Assembly (NCBI GenBank): GCA_034003585.1
Contig: JAVEYH010000005.1
Location: 1-64,000, forward strand
Direction: 5' to 3'
Length of the DNA: 64,000 bases
Source of the DNA: JAPXSY01 sp034003585
Lineage (GTDB): Bacteria; Verrucomicrobiota; Kiritimatiellia; RFP12; UBA1067
The notes beneath the pieces were generated by a model that was not told the origin of the DNA, ran no database searches, and worked only from the letters and a program-made list of their open reading frames with translations. The position numbers and the translations under genes are program-made. This document shows, in pieces, positions 15,855 through 23,920 of this stretch (position 1 is its first letter; each line of letters opens with the position of its first letter).

Positions 15855-17309
15855 CTACTTCCCGAACAAGCCCTTGATCGCCGCGAGCGTGCGCTCCACC
15901 AGCATCTGCCCGCCTTCCGGCCCGACCAGACACGATTGCGGGATCGCACTGTATCCCTTGCCCGCGAGCGCGCGCGGCGTGGGCAGGTAATACGCCTTGT
16001 CCACCGGACTGGCCAGTTGGATCAGCACCGTCTGGCCGGCCGGGCTGCGGCCCTGAATCCGCATGCCGTAATCCGTGTACAGCTCAAAGGGGTTGGTAAC
16101 GACCGCCACGTCGCCGAGCCGCAGCGCGTGCAGCTCCACGGGGTTGACTGTGCCGCCGTTTTTCTGCGTCTCGAAACGGTCCACGACCCGCTTGTGCCAG
16201 CGTTTGCGCCAATGGTCCTGTCCGGTCAGCCTCTCCTTGGCGGCCAGCAGGTCGTGCGCTTTCTTCGCTTCGGCGTACTCCGGTTCCGTGACCGCGCGCT
16301 CCGGCAGGTCAAACCGTTCCACGCGGTGGGCAAAGGGAACATCGGCGCGGACATCGGTCTGGACGGCTTCCCACGTCTCCGCTACCGCGCGGACGATGCG
16401 CCGCCCCATCTCCTGTGTGCGCGACACCCCGCGAAGACGCGCCATGCGGGTCTCACTCGCGTGACGAAGCATCAGATGCGGCGACTGGTCGCCGGCCGGG
16501 CCGACAAAGCCCAGAACCGTCAAACCGCTCCCGTACCGCTCGCGCAGGCCCTCGCGCACGTCGTGCCAGAAATCCGCGCTCACCCGCGGCCCGCAGAGCC
16601 CCCGCTCATCGGTCTGCGCCGGACACGGCACCGTCACCGCCACTGCGGTCAGCCGTTTGCGCGCGTCCAGAAAGAACAGCGAGTCCACCGCGTGGTCCTC
16701 ATACCCTTCCAGCCCCCGAAAGGGTTCCGTATCGCTCTTCCCGTACATCACGGCCGAACCGTCGGCATACACCGCCCTGCGGTTCTGGGCCACCACCGCG
16801 TGCCCGAGTCCCCACGCGAAGGCGCCGGGCTGGCGGCCCTCCCATGCTTTGACCACCGCCTCGGCCATGCGGTCGAACAGAAAAGGCACGTACTCCTTGG
16901 GTTCGATGGCGCCCGCGTAGCTGTCATACGCCTCCTGGTCGATCGCGGGGGCCTTGTGCGTGTGCGTGGCGGCGAGGAAGAGCTTGCTGATGTCGAAGCC
17001 CGGCAGTCGCGGCGCGACCCGTTCCCGGAAGCGCGCCTGGATACCCGGGCGGATCACGCACAGGTCACAGGAAACGAGGATCGCGCAGTCGGCCGGCGCC
17101 CCGTTCGTGCGCGCCTCGATCGCCAGCACGTTCGCCGTGACGCGACTGTTCACCCCCTTCGAGATGGGCGCGGTCATGCCGCCCGTCAGCGCGACGGGAC
17201 GGTCCGGCGTGATGTCGGCCTGCGCCGCGCCGACCCACAGTTCCGCGGCACGGGCGCCTGCCGCTGTCATGACGGCGGTCGCCGCCAGAAGAAAAAGATT
17301 TCGTCTCAT
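15855..17309 (-). CDS. Exported neutral-ceramidase-like protein, paralog C (nucleophile retained)
   Basis: 484 residues, signal peptide MRRNLFLLAATAVMTAAGARA. Same architecture as paralogs A and B: ADITPDRPVALTGG, AATHTHKAPAIDQ with the zinc-type histidines, then GFVGPAGDQSPHL. Here Ser276 is present at the position of the ceramidase nucleophile, so this paralog may keep amidase activity while A and B have diverged. The C-terminus is YYLPTPRALAGKGYSAIPQS with GPEGGQ. A GGCAGG-type site precedes the ATG. The 83-base spacer to the upstream oxidoreductase is conserved. Confidence 0.82.
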   Translation of the reverse strand: MRRNLFLLAATAVMTAAGARAAELWVGAAQADITPDRPVALTGGMTAPISKGVNSRVTANVLAIEARTNGAPADCAILVSCDLCVIRPGIQARFRERVAPRLPGFDISKLFLAATHTHKAPAIDQEAYDSYAGAIEPKEYVPFLFDRMAEAVVKAWEGRQPGAFAWGLGHAVVAQNRRAVYADGSAVMYGKSDTEPFRGLEGYEDHAVDSLFFLDARKRLTAVAVTVPCPAQTDERGLCGPRVSADFWHDVREGLRERYGSGLTVLGFVGPAGDQSPHLMLRHASETRMARLRGVSRTQEMGRRIVRAVAETWEAVQTDVRADVPFAHRVERFDLPERAVTEPEYAEAKKAHDLLAAKERLTGQDHWRKRWHKRVVDRFETQKNGGTVNPVELHALRLGDVAVVTNPFELYTDYGMRIQGRSPAGQTVLIQLASPVDKAYYLPTPRALAGKGYSAIPQSCLVGPEGGQMLVERTLAAIKGLFGK

Positions 17310-17392
17310 GTCCGATTCCTGCCGTTCTGAATCGGCCTGATTCGACCCGGGGCGAAGGGATCGACTGGAGCCGAATCAGGTCGCGGTCTTCT
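17310..17392 (-). repeat. Conserved 83-base spacer with hairpin, copy 1
   Basis: Arms CCTGATTCG (17336-17344) and CGAATCAGG (17372-17380) are perfectly complementary. Length and most bases match 13541-13623. Confidence 0.65.
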
Positions 17393-18757
17393 TCACGACT
17401 CCAGCTTCCACCCGTTGTGCATGGGCCTCGTCAGCATCGCGTTGGCGAGGTCGTTGCCGACGAAGCGCTCGGTTTTCCAGTCCCATTTCAGTTTCTGCTG
17501 CAGCCGCGCCGCGATGCCCGCGATCATGCCCAGCGTGGAGGCCACATGCGTGGCGTCAATGCCCGCGATCGGCTCCTTGCGGCTGCGCATGGCGTCCAGC
17601 AGGCCTGCGGCGTGATTCACATTCCTATATCCGGTCCTCTCGCCGTCCTTGGCCTTGATGACCGTGATGTCGTCGAAGCTCATGCTGTCGGCCGGCAGCA
17701 GCCGCACATCACCCGTTTTGGGCCGAACCTGAAGCAGGTCGCCGGACGCCTCGATCTTGTCGCCGCGGTTGACGTAGACCCAGCCCTTCTCGCCGATGAA
17801 CTTCGTGCCGGAGGGCTGCTGCGTGGAGTCCGTGAACACCATGCGCAGACCGCTCTCATAGGTGAAGACCGCTTTCCACGTCGCGATGTTGTCGGCGAAG
17901 TTCTGATTGATGTAGTACGTGCCGCCGCATTCGACTTCGAACGGCTCGCTGCCGAGCAGCGGGCAGCCCCAGTGCGCGATGTCGAGGTGGTGCACGCCCC
18001 AGTTCGTGGTCCAGCCCTCGCAATAATCGTTGCTCAGATACCAATCGGGATACGCGATGCGGCCGGGGTTGAAGGGGCTGAAACGCGCAGGCCCCAGCCA
18101 CATTTTCCAGTCGATCCCGTCCGGCACGGGCTGCGGGTCCAACGAACCTTTGTACCCGGGCTGGAAACTTTTCCCGGGCACCGCGACCTGGACTTCGGTG
18201 ATCTGGCCCAGATACCCGTTGCGGGCGAGTTCGCATCCCTGCCGGAAGTTGCCCAGCGAACGCTGCCACATCCCGGACTGGAACACGCGCTTGTGCTTGC
18301 GGATGGCCGCCCGGATGGCGAACCCGTCCTTCACGCACACGCCCGTGGGCTTCTCGCAGTACATGTCCTTGCCCGCGGCGGCGGCGGCCGTGGCGACCAG
18401 CGAGTGCCAGTGGTCCTGCACGGCGATCATCACCGCATCGATGTCCTTGCGCGCGAGCAGTTCCCGGAAATCGTTGAACATCGCGCAGCCTTTGTCGCCG
18501 TACTTCGTGTCCACGAGATCCTTCGCCCGCTGCCGGCGGTCGCGCCGCACGTCGCAGACCGCCGTCACGCGGCAATTGTCCGCCGCGAGGAAGTTCTTCA
18601 TGTTCCCGGTGCCCATACCCCCGACCCCAATGCATCCGATCGCGATTTTGTCGTTCGCCCCGAAGGCGGCGGCCGGGATGATGGCCGGAAACCCGGCGGC
18701 CGCGACCGCGGCAACCGAACCTTTCAGAAAATGGCGACGGTTGAAAGCCGGATTCAT
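17393..18757 (-). CDS. TAT-exported Gfo/Idh/MocA family oxidoreductase, paralog B
   Basis: 454 residues, twin-arginine leader NRRHFLKGSVAAVAAAGFP, Rossmann fold IAIGCIGVGGMGTGNMKNF, catalytic-type YCEKPTGVCV and GVHHLDIAHWG. The same length as paralog A (13624-14988), and the two proteins align throughout, including the C-terminal FVGNDLANAMLTRPMHNGWK. Differences cluster in the central substrate region (KGSLDPQPVPDG versus KGPYDPQPVPEG), so substrates may be close but distinct. It is preceded at 30 bases by the ceramidase-LamG-ThuA fusion gene. Confidence 0.88.
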   Translation of the reverse strand: MNPAFNRRHFLKGSVAAVAAAGFPAIIPAAAFGANDKIAIGCIGVGGMGTGNMKNFLAADNCRVTAVCDVRRDRRQRAKDLVDTKYGDKGCAMFNDFRELLARKDIDAVMIAVQDHWHSLVATAAAAAGKDMYCEKPTGVCVKDGFAIRAAIRKHKRVFQSGMWQRSLGNFRQGCELARNGYLGQITEVQVAVPGKSFQPGYKGSLDPQPVPDGIDWKMWLGPARFSPFNPGRIAYPDWYLSNDYCEGWTTNWGVHHLDIAHWGCPLLGSEPFEVECGGTYYINQNFADNIATWKAVFTYESGLRMVFTDSTQQPSGTKFIGEKGWVYVNRGDKIEASGDLLQVRPKTGDVRLLPADSMSFDDITVIKAKDGERTGYRNVNHAAGLLDAMRSRKEPIAGIDATHVASTLGMIAGIAARLQQKLKWDWKTERFVGNDLANAMLTRPMHNGWKLES

Positions 18758-18787
18758 GTGGTTTCTCCCTTTTTGCTTTGGTTTAAA

Positions 18788-21598
18788 TCAGTGTTTCTGG
18801 GTTACAAGATTGGCAACCGGCGCAGCGAGCTCATCAAACCGGTCGGGGGCTTCTCCCGCCGCCCAGGCGACGCCCCGCAAAAGCAAGAGACGGAATACGG
18901 AGTCTTCAAAGGTCCGCGTGAAATGTCCGGGCACGCAACCGAAAACGCGGCCGTGCCCGGACGCGCAGGTCCAGAAAAGCGGCTGGGGCTTGTCCGGCCC
19001 GTCACCGTCCTTTTCCCGCGAGACCGCGAGCACGGTCACGTTGGACACGTTGACGGATGGCGTCGGCGGCCAGTAGGGTTCGTCGTGAAGGACAAAGGAT
19101 TCCGGAAGATTGCGGCAGACGGGATGCACGGGCGCGGTCACCTCCACCCGCACCTCACCATGCCGGAAGCGCGTGAATCCGCCCACGCCGACGAGCGCCG
19201 CCACCTCCGGGTCGGCCTTCGGCTGGGTCCACGTGGCCGAGTGGATGAGCGCCAGCCCGCCGCCGCGCGCCAGATAACCGGCAACCTGTTGCTTGCGGGC
19301 AGGCGTCCACGGCAGATAGCAGAACGCGGCGATCACATCGGCGGAGGCGAACTGGGCGTCGGAAGGCCAGATGTCCGCGCGTTCGACGGTCACGCCCGCA
19401 GCGCCGCCGAGCAGCCGCGCCCAGCGCGCCTGCCAAAGCGGATAGTCATGCTCGCCCGGGCCGTGGTCCTTGGGTGACGCCAGCAGCACAACGCGCAGCG
19501 GGCGCCGCGCGAGCCGAACGTGCCGCTGCAAGTCCGCGGCGGTTAGGGGGCGGCCGTAGAGCGCGATCTCGTCGATCTTCCCCTCCAAGGTTTCGGGAAT
19601 GCCGGCCGCGCCGCCGAATGACACCTGTGACGCGGAGTCGGCGGGCGCGGTCTCGCCGTCCAGTTCGGGTTGCCCGTTCAGATAGACCTTCACCCGCGCG
19701 CCGTCCCGCACCAGCGCGGCATGGTTCCAGGTCCGCGGCGCGATCACGGTCTGTCCCGTCAGTGCCCCGAAAGTGAGCCGGCCCGGGGCACCGTTCGTGC
19801 CGCCGAGGACCAGCCGGTCCGCGCCGCGGGAGAACAGCACGCCCGTCACGCCGCGCGCGTTGTCGGGCAGCCCGTTCCAGAACCACCATTCCGCGGTGTA
19901 CGTCCCGCCCACATCGGGGTGGCCGGCCGACAGATATCCGCCCGCCAGATGAACGCACCGGTTGACCGCGCCGGTTCCCGAGAAGGCGCCCGAAGGGGGG
20001 CCCTCAAGCCAGCGCGCGATGCCGGTCCCGTACACCGCGTTCCGCTTGGCGGGTGTCGCGTCGAACGCGGTCGGACCGCCCCATTCCTCCAGCCGCCAGT
20101 ACGCCAGCGGCCTGTCGGCGAGGACGGCCTGCGCGTACGGCCCGTTCGCGACGGGGACGGCGCGGCGTTTTCCGCCGCCGGCTTTCTCCAGCAGACCGAG
20201 CAGGGCCTCCGCCATTTTCACCCCGGCCTCCGGCTCCAGCATAGCGGAGCGGCAGGCCCAGGTGTTGTAGCCGCCGAGCGGGAAGAGCTCGGGAGGAAGC
20301 ACGTAACCCTCTTCGGCGTTGGCCAGCGCGATGTTCATGGTCGCCGGGAACGGGCTTTGGGCTTTGACCTGCAGGCCGTGAAGCGCGAACACCTCGGCGG
20401 GCCAGAAAGCGATGCCGAGACCGCCGACGCGCAGCGCCTGGAGACTCATCTCGCGCGTTGGATGATCCTGGAGCCACAACTGTTCCCGCGCGTAGACTTC
20501 GGCCTGGCTTTTCGGAAGCCGCCCTTCGCACTCTTGCGAAATCTTCCGGGCCCATTCCAGCCGCTTCGCGCCGGGCTGGCGCGTTGCGAGGCGCAGCGTC
20601 TCCTGCCGCATCGCCAACGGCACCCAATCCTGAAACAGGATGTCCCGGTAAGCGTTTGCCGCAAGCCGGGCTAACTCCCCCGCATAGGCGTCCCGGCTCA
20701 TGGGACGTCGGGCCTGCGCGTAGTCCATCCAATGCTGATCGCCGCTCGTGCCCTGCGACAGGATGCCGACGAAGGCGGGCGCGCCGTTTGTCGCGCCGAG
20801 GAGCGGGCCGAGTTTGTCGGCGAAAAGGCCGTAGTAATCCGCCGAAACCGCGGGCGCGCCGAAATAGTGCATCGCAAAATTCGCCAGGACCGCCACGGGC
20901 CGGCCGTCGGGCGTTTGCACCGCAAGCAGGGTCAGGTCCGGATCAGAGGGGCCGGACGGGCCCACCGTGTCCGGATGCTGATGCCCGGGATGCATATTGG
21001 CGCGCACCGTCCTCGCGCCGAACGGGTCATACGTCATCCGGTCCGGCCTCCTGATCCAAACGCGCGTGTGCGTATGGTCCGGAGCCTGCGTCACGGTCCA
21101 GCCGATGCGGGCGGGCGCGAGATTGGAGACGGCGCACCGCAACCCTTCAACGATCCGCGGCATGGCGAAACCGGGATAATGCGCATCCGGAGGGGTGCCC
21201 AATATCTGCATCAACGAGGGTGCGCTGTGGGTATGCGTCGCCGAGAGCGCGATCCGCCCCACGGGGATGCCCGTCGCCTCGCTCGCGCGGGCCCGGACCG
21301 CATCCGCGAACTCGACGGGGATCAGACAGGTGTCCAGCACGCCCAACGCCACCCGCGACGCCCCGTCATCAAGGACCAGCCAGCGCACGTGGAGCGGATC
21401 GTTCGCCTTGCCGGCGGAATGGGCGAGGAAGCCGCCGTTTACGATGACGGGGAAGTTCGTGGGCGTGACGTCCATGGCATACGCGCCCGCGCGGAACACC
21501 CGGCGGTCCGCCGTCACCTGCCGCGTCACACAGGACGTCAGCGCGGCGCCGGCGGCCGCGAGCAGCATCGCCACCCCTATCCCGTTCCATCCCCTCAT
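18788..21598 (-). CDS. Ceramidase-like/LamG/ThuA-like fusion lipoprotein
   Basis: 936 residues. The N-terminus (MRGWNGIGVAMLLAAAGAAL, then TSC) is a lipoprotein signal with LTSC lipobox. Residues ~35-460 are a ceramidase-like domain with LSATHTHSAPS (His near 121-123) but SGDQHWMD in place of GDxSP near 285. Residues ~485-695 are a LamG/concanavalin-like domain (AYWRLEE ... KIDEIALYGRPL). Residues ~700-925 are a ThuA-like domain (VVLLASPKDHGPGEHDYPLW ... GGGLALIHSATW ... PHFT-type end GCVPGHFTRTFED). ThuA proteins act with a Gfo/Idh/MocA partner (ThuB) in 3-keto-disaccharide metabolism, and two Gfo/Idh/MocA genes follow here. The enzyme would be anchored at the cell surface or periplasm. The combination is an uncommon fusion. 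Confidence 0.8.
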   Translation of the reverse strand: MRGWNGIGVAMLLAAAGAALTSCVTRQVTADRRVFRAGAYAMDVTPTNFPVIVNGGFLAHSAGKANDPLHVRWLVLDDGASRVALGVLDTCLIPVEFADAVRARASEATGIPVGRIALSATHTHSAPSLMQILGTPPDAHYPGFAMPRIVEGLRCAVSNLAPARIGWTVTQAPDHTHTRVWIRRPDRMTYDPFGARTVRANMHPGHQHPDTVGPSGPSDPDLTLLAVQTPDGRPVAVLANFAMHYFGAPAVSADYYGLFADKLGPLLGATNGAPAFVGILSQGTSGDQHWMDYAQARRPMSRDAYAGELARLAANAYRDILFQDWVPLAMRQETLRLATRQPGAKRLEWARKISQECEGRLPKSQAEVYAREQLWLQDHPTREMSLQALRVGGLGIAFWPAEVFALHGLQVKAQSPFPATMNIALANAEEGYVLPPELFPLGGYNTWACRSAMLEPEAGVKMAEALLGLLEKAGGGKRRAVPVANGPYAQAVLADRPLAYWRLEEWGGPTAFDATPAKRNAVYGTGIARWLEGPPSGAFSGTGAVNRCVHLAGGYLSAGHPDVGGTYTAEWWFWNGLPDNARGVTGVLFSRGADRLVLGGTNGAPGRLTFGALTGQTVIAPRTWNHAALVRDGARVKVYLNGQPELDGETAPADSASQVSFGGAAGIPETLEGKIDEIALYGRPLTAADLQRHVRLARRPLRVVLLASPKDHGPGEHDYPLWQARWARLLGGAAGVTVERADIWPSDAQFASADVIAAFCYLPWTPARKQQVAGYLARGGGLALIHSATWTQPKADPEVAALVGVGGFTRFRHGEVRVEVTAPVHPVCRNLPESFVLHDEPYWPPTPSVNVSNVTVLAVSREKDGDGPDKPQPLFWTCASGHGRVFGCVPGHFTRTFEDSVFRLLLLRGVAWAAGEAPDRFDELAAPVANLVTQKH

Positions 21599-21629
21599 CG
21601 TCCCCTCCCGGCGGCACCGCCCCCGCTTC

Positions 21630-22457
21630 TCACACCAGCCGGCTCAGGTGCGCCAGGCTTTTCGCCGCCTGGTCCGGCGTGCCGCACTCGACCGAGAACA
21701 CAATGTCGCGCGGGCACTTCTCCTTCACGATCCGGATGATGCGCTCCCAGTCCAGCACGCCCTCACCGCAGGCGCAGCCCACCGGGGTGCCGGTAACCTT
21801 GCCCCGCTCAGCCTCGGAATGGCTGATCGAGATGTCTTTCGCATGCAAGTGTACCAGACGGGAGGCGACGCGCTCAAGCCATGCGTACACGTCCGAACCG
21901 GAGAGATAGGCGTTCCCCGTATCCAGGTTGATGCCGATGGAAGGCGATTTGACCAGATTGTAGATCCGGTCGAGCCCATCCGGGGTCTTGGAGTATTGCG
22001 AGTGCGGCTCCAGACCGATCTTGACGCCGCGTCGTTCGGCCACGAAGGCGGCCTCCTGCAGCGTGTACCGGATCAGCACGAAATCCTCTTCCTCGGTCGT
22101 CCACTTGGCCTTCTTGCCCTCGTCGGTGTTGATCACCGGCACGCCGATCTCCCCGGCCACGCGGATCGCCAGCTTGATGTACTCGCCGTGCACCTCGGGA
22201 CGGCACAGCGGTCCGTGCGCCTGCAAGCCGGAAATCGTCAAACCCGCCGCGTCGCACGCCTCTTTGATGCGGTAGGGGTCGTCGAACATCGAGACCGTGT
22301 GGAAATACCCGGCCTCGCTCATCAGCTCGCGCCCGAAATGGACCATCGGCTCGATGTATTTGTACCCCATCTCCGCCGCCGCCTTCACCGCCCACTCGAA
22401 CGGTTTGTCGCTGCTGCGCGAGAACTCCGTGTTCAACCCGACTTGAATCCGTGCCAT
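21630..22457 (-). CDS. Sugar phosphate isomerase/epimerase family protein (cytosolic)
   Basis: 275-residue xylose-isomerase-like TIM barrel without a signal peptide: RIQVGLNTEFSRSS at the start, GYKYIEPMVHFG, ISGLQAHGPLC, KIGLEPHSQYS, IGINLDTGNAYLSGS, LVHLHAKDIS and VFSVECGTPD. The metal-site Glu, Asp, His and Glu positions are present. It appears to be the first gene of the eight-gene operon, with a GGAGG site before the ATG and the multi-half-site operator region upstream. Its cytosolic location suggests it handles the imported product, whereas the TIM barrel at 15001 is exported. Confidence 0.85.
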   Translation of the reverse strand: MARIQVGLNTEFSRSSDKPFEWAVKAAAEMGYKYIEPMVHFGRELMSEAGYFHTVSMFDDPYRIKEACDAAGLTISGLQAHGPLCRPEVHGEYIKLAIRVAGEIGVPVINTDEGKKAKWTTEEEDFVLIRYTLQEAAFVAERRGVKIGLEPHSQYSKTPDGLDRIYNLVKSPSIGINLDTGNAYLSGSDVYAWLERVASRLVHLHAKDISISHSEAERGKVTGTPVGCACGEGVLDWERIIRIVKEKCPRDIVFSVECGTPDQAAKSLAHLSRLV

Positions 22458-22574
22458 ACGTTACCCTCCTTGTCGGCGCGACCCCATGCCGCGCATCATC
22501 CGTTCTGCGGTCGAGGCAGGCGATCCACCTTGTACCGCAGTGAAGGATGACATGTGTCCGTCCGGCCCGCTATT

Positions 22575-22680
22575 GCGTTTTTCCACAAAATGAGTGCGAA
22601 AACGCTTCCGTCCGGTCCTCGCCGGAACGGGTACGTCCCGGGCGGAAAAAACGCCCCGCTCAAAGATGTTTGAAAAACGC
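22575..22680 (-). promoter_or_regulatory. Putative operator region: four GAAAA(A)CGC half-sites
   Basis: Half-sites are GGAAAAACGC on the minus strand (22584-22575), and on the plus strand GAAAACGC (22598-22605), GGAAAAAACGC (22644-22654) and GAAAAACGC (22672-22680). The first two form an inverted repeat with a 14-17 base centre. The region lies between the regulator stop and the first operon gene, as expected for a XylR/AraC-type binding region. Confidence 0.5.
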
Positions 22681-22711
22681 GATCAAGGAGTCAACACGCC
22701 GTGTGTTACCC

Positions 22712-23920
22712 TTACCGCGCGCGGCGGCGGTGCTCGCCGGGCGTCTGCCCGCAGACCCTCCTGAACACCGACGCGAGATATTGCGCATGACAAAAACCCG
22801 CGCGCCGGGCGATGTCGTCCAGCGGCAGGGAAGTGGTCACGAGCAGATTCTGGGCGGCGTTCATCTGCACGCGCTGGATCTCATCATGCACCGTACGGCC
22901 GATCGCCTGTTTGAAATGGCCGTCCAGCGTGGAGCGCGACACGCCGACACCCCGCGCGACCTGCGACACACCGATGCCGCCGCAGGCGTTCTGGCGGATA
23001 AAGGTCAGCGCGGCGGCGGCCACGCGGTCATTCGTGGCCACCAGATCGGTTGAGGCACGCTCGATGATGACCACAGGTTCGACCAGAATGTTCACGGCCC
23101 GGCGTGTCCGCCGCCGCATCAGCCGGTCCAGCAGGCCTGCCGCCCGGTACCCGATCTCCTCCGTACCCTGCACGATGCTGGTCAACGGCGGAGTCGCCAA
23201 TTCGCAGATCAGGTCATCGTTGTCTACGCCGATCACAGCCACATCGTCCGGCACGCGCAGGCCGAAACGGCGGCACGCCTCCAGCACATGCCGCGCCCGG
23301 ACGTCGTTCGCCGCCAGCACACCCACCGGCTTGACCAGAGGCCGCAGCCACGAGAAGAGCGCTTCCTGCAATTGCTCCCAACTGTGCGACGGGGAGTAAT
23401 GTTTGGCGAAAACCGAGCAGGGGTGGCCGTGTTTCCCCACATGCGCCGTAAACGCCTCCTGCCGCTCAAGGTTCCACGGGTCGACGGTGCGTGTGGATAT
23501 GCCGCAGTACCCGAAGCTCCGCAACCCCAGCCGTATCAAATAATCGGCCGCCATCTGAGCGATCTTGGGATTGTCCGTCCCGACCGTCGCGACGGTCTTC
23601 CTGAGCGGGCAATTGGCCTTGATGCCGCCGATGCCCACCACCGGAATGGCCAGTCCCGCAACCTGGCGCGGGATGCGGGGATCGTCGAGATCCGCAATCA
23701 CGCCGTCGAAGTGCCCGCGGCGGAAATCCGGGATTTTCGCCGCGGGATCGTCTTCCAGAAACACGCTCCACGCCCCGGATTCGTGCACGAAGCGGGTGAC
23801 GCCCTCGATCACCTTGCGGTCAAAGCGCTTGTTCACGCTCACGACCAGCGCCACCGCTTTCGCCGGGCCGCCGGAAGGATTTTCCCCACAGGACGCGCGC
23901 ACTCTGTCTGGTTGACGCAT
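22712..23920 (-). CDS. XylR-family transcriptional regulator (LacI-type sensor plus AraC-type DNA-binding domain)
   Basis: 402 residues. The N-terminal two-thirds is a periplasmic-binding-protein-like sugar sensor as in XylR/LacI (ALVVSVNKRFDRKVIEGVTRF, HFDGVIADLDDP, GIGGIKANCP, GYCGIS, VLAANDVRARHVLEACRRFGL, VIGVDNDDLICELATPPLTSI). The last ~100 residues are an AraC helix-turn-helix pair (VSQVARGVGVSRSTLDGHFKQ and LPLDDIARRAGFCHAQYLASVFRR). It probably activates the downstream carbohydrate operon in response to a sugar. Its ATG overlaps the stop of the upstream hydrolase-like gene as TGATG with GGAGG ahead, so the two are translationally coupled. A GTG one codon earlier is possible. Confidence 0.92.
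   Translation of the reverse strand: MRQPDRVRASCGENPSGGPAKAVALVVSVNKRFDRKVIEGVTRFVHESGAWSVFLEDDPAAKIPDFRRGHFDGVIADLDDPRIPRQVAGLAIPVVGIGGIKANCPLRKTVATVGTDNPKIAQMAADYLIRLGLRSFGYCGISTRTVDPWNLERQEAFTAHVGKHGHPCSVFAKHYSPSHSWEQLQEALFSWLRPLVKPVGVLAANDVRARHVLEACRRFGLRVPDDVAVIGVDNDDLICELATPPLTSIVQGTEEIGYRAAGLLDRLMRRRTRRAVNILVEPVVIIERASTDLVATNDRVAAAALTFIRQNACGGIGVSQVARGVGVSRSTLDGHFKQAIGRTVHDEIQRVQMNAAQNLLVTTSLPLDDIARRAGFCHAQYLASVFRRVCGQTPGEHRRRAR

Noticed and set aside
10572..17309. True ceramidase activity
   Set aside because: Fold similarity is clear, but two of three paralogs lack the nucleophile and the neighbours are sugar enzymes, so the name is used only as a family label.
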